Of a stretch of DNA of 64,000 bases, positions 62,990 through 64,000 are shown piece after piece. The DNA comes from Epiperipatus broadwayi (taxonomy: Eukaryota; Onychophora; Udeonychophora; Euonychophora; Peripatidae). Both the position numbers and the translations under genes were made by a program. Every line of letters starts with the position of its first letter. Positions within the stretch are counted from its first letter, which is position 1. The notes below the pieces were generated by a model. That model was not told the DNA's origin. It saw nothing but the letters and a program-made list of their open reading frames with translations, and searched no databases. The stretch is from assembly GCA_028023455.1 (NCBI GenBank), contig JAQFVV010000049.1, positions 4,007,649 to 4,071,648 of the forward strand, written 5' to 3'.

Positions 62990-64000
62990 CAAATATCAAT
63001 ATATGAACAAGTCTGCAACAAAGATAGCTGGTAGAAAAAAGCAGCAATTGACCAATAAAATTTCTACTGAGACTAGAGAATTTATGAAGAAAAGAAGGAA
63101 TATGAAGATATACAAAAATGATGCATTAAAAAAGAATTGAATAGCTCAAATTTTGTAAAATGGTACGGAAAAGAGTCAAAAATAATATAAAAAAGTATAA
63201 CTGTGAACTAGCAAGGAAAGCTATAAAAGAAAATAAAAGTCTCAAAAATGTAAAACAATCTTTTGGTATTGGTAGGAAATTTATATCTGCAATAAGAAAA
63301 AAAGATGGAATTATTACTAAAAAGAGAAATGACATTATGAAATGGTTAGAAGACTTTTATCAAGAATTATATAGTAATAAAGAACAAGTACTTCCTATTT
63401 CTATTACATCTTCTGAATTGCCCAGAATTTTAAATGAAGAAATGAAACATGCAATTAAATGTATGAAGAAAGGAAAGGCTCCAGGTAATGATGGAATTAT
63501 AATTGATATATTAAAAGAAGCAGGTGAAGAAATAGAAATTTTTTTAGCAAAGTAAATATACAAAATGTCTAAATGATAAAGATGTACCAGATAATTGGAG
63601 AAATGTAATAATAATATTAATATTTTAAAAATGTGATAAAGAAGATATTAGAAATTACAGACCTATCAGCCTTTTGTCAGTTTTATATAAAATTTTTATG
63701 AAGATAATTACAGCTCGTTTACAAAGAACATTGGATTTCCACCAACCAAGGGAACAAGCTGGATTTAAAAGTGGTTTTACTACAGTAGATCATATCCAGG
63801 TATTGAGAGAAGTTATATAAAGGACAAATGAATATGAGTTACCATTATGTTTTGGATTTGTAGATTATGAAAAGGCATTTGATTCTATAAACATTTCTTC
63901 AGTGATTAAAGCATTGGATCATCAAGGTATAGATCCAGGATATTGTCATATTTTAAATAATATTTATAAAAATGTGACAGCAACAATTAGATTACATAAT
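62990..64000 (+). pseudogene. RTE-type LINE, 5'-truncated, running off the window
   Basis: Readable from KISTETREFMKKRRN (about 63045) through the 131-codon frame 63160-63555 (SLKNVKQSFGIGRKFISAIR, MKWLEDFYQELYSNKE, MKKGKAPGNDGIIIDILKEA). After a one-base shift it continues with KCLNDKDVPDNWRNVII, NYRPISLLSVLYKIFMKII, QPREQAGFKSGFTTVDHIQV, FVDYEKAFDSI and NIYKNVTATIRLHN at the edge. These are RTE-clade RT motifs. Stops lie near 63622 and 63818. There is no endonuclease domain upstream, so it is 5'-truncated. It is better preserved than the RTE relics at 7-12 kb. Confidence 0.85.

Overview
The window is A+T-rich animal (metazoan, probably invertebrate) repeat DNA, judged by eye at well under one third G+C. 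It holds Penelope-like elements with GIY-YIG endonuclease, RTE-type and APE-type LINEs, a Ty3/gypsy-like LTR element, a hAT relic, tRNA-derived SINEs, foldback elements and long TAA/TAC microsatellites. The sequence alone does not identify the species. I found no rRNA, no functional tRNA, no CRISPR and no convincing host gene. Every recognisable coding region is a transposon relic with stops or frameshifts.

Layout. 1-5 kb: two copies of a palindromic MITE, a Penelope terminus and a Penelope relic between inverted terminal arms. 5.9-7.1 kb: duplicated LINE 3' ends, trinucleotide repeats and a foldback. 7.2-12.4 kb: two decayed RTE LINEs on the minus strand, one carrying a SINE. 15.4-25.8 kb: a cluster of one APE-type LINE family, namely a plus-strand fragment (D), a near full-length minus copy (A) and a 5'-truncated minus copy (B), all abutting TAC/TAG microsatellite. 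26.9 kb: foldback. 28.0-30.0 kb: the best Penelope-like element (RT plus GIY-YIG). 32-35.6 kb: SINE-like sequences, an unrecognised exon-like ORF with a tandem duplicate, and a hAT/ZMYM-like transposase relic. 36.0-37.3 kb: an inverted dimer of a ~360-bp repeat. 43.0-46.3 kb: a minisatellite, then an LTR retrotransposon with gag and a coiled-coil ORF but no visible pol. 47.7 kb: an almost perfect palindromic MITE. 50.4 kb: two perfect TA-rich palindromes. 53.3-53.6 kb: a SINE with a ~130-bp TTA tail between 15-bp target duplications. 54.8-60.0 kb: the youngest APE-type LINE (C), with TAA repeat on both sides. 62.1-62.5 kb: a 445-bp inverted repeat with hammerhead-like motifs. 63.0-64.0 kb: an RTE LINE running off the right edge.

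The most interesting theme is the repeated abutment of one APE-endonuclease LINE family with TAA/TAC/TAG microsatellites. This suggests target preference for trinucleotide repeats. One copy also encodes an AT-hook-like motif at the end of ORF1. Second is the pol-less LTR element whose gag is followed by a coiled-coil reading frame. Third is a set of Penelope-type termini with hammerhead-like motifs, some arranged head-to-head.
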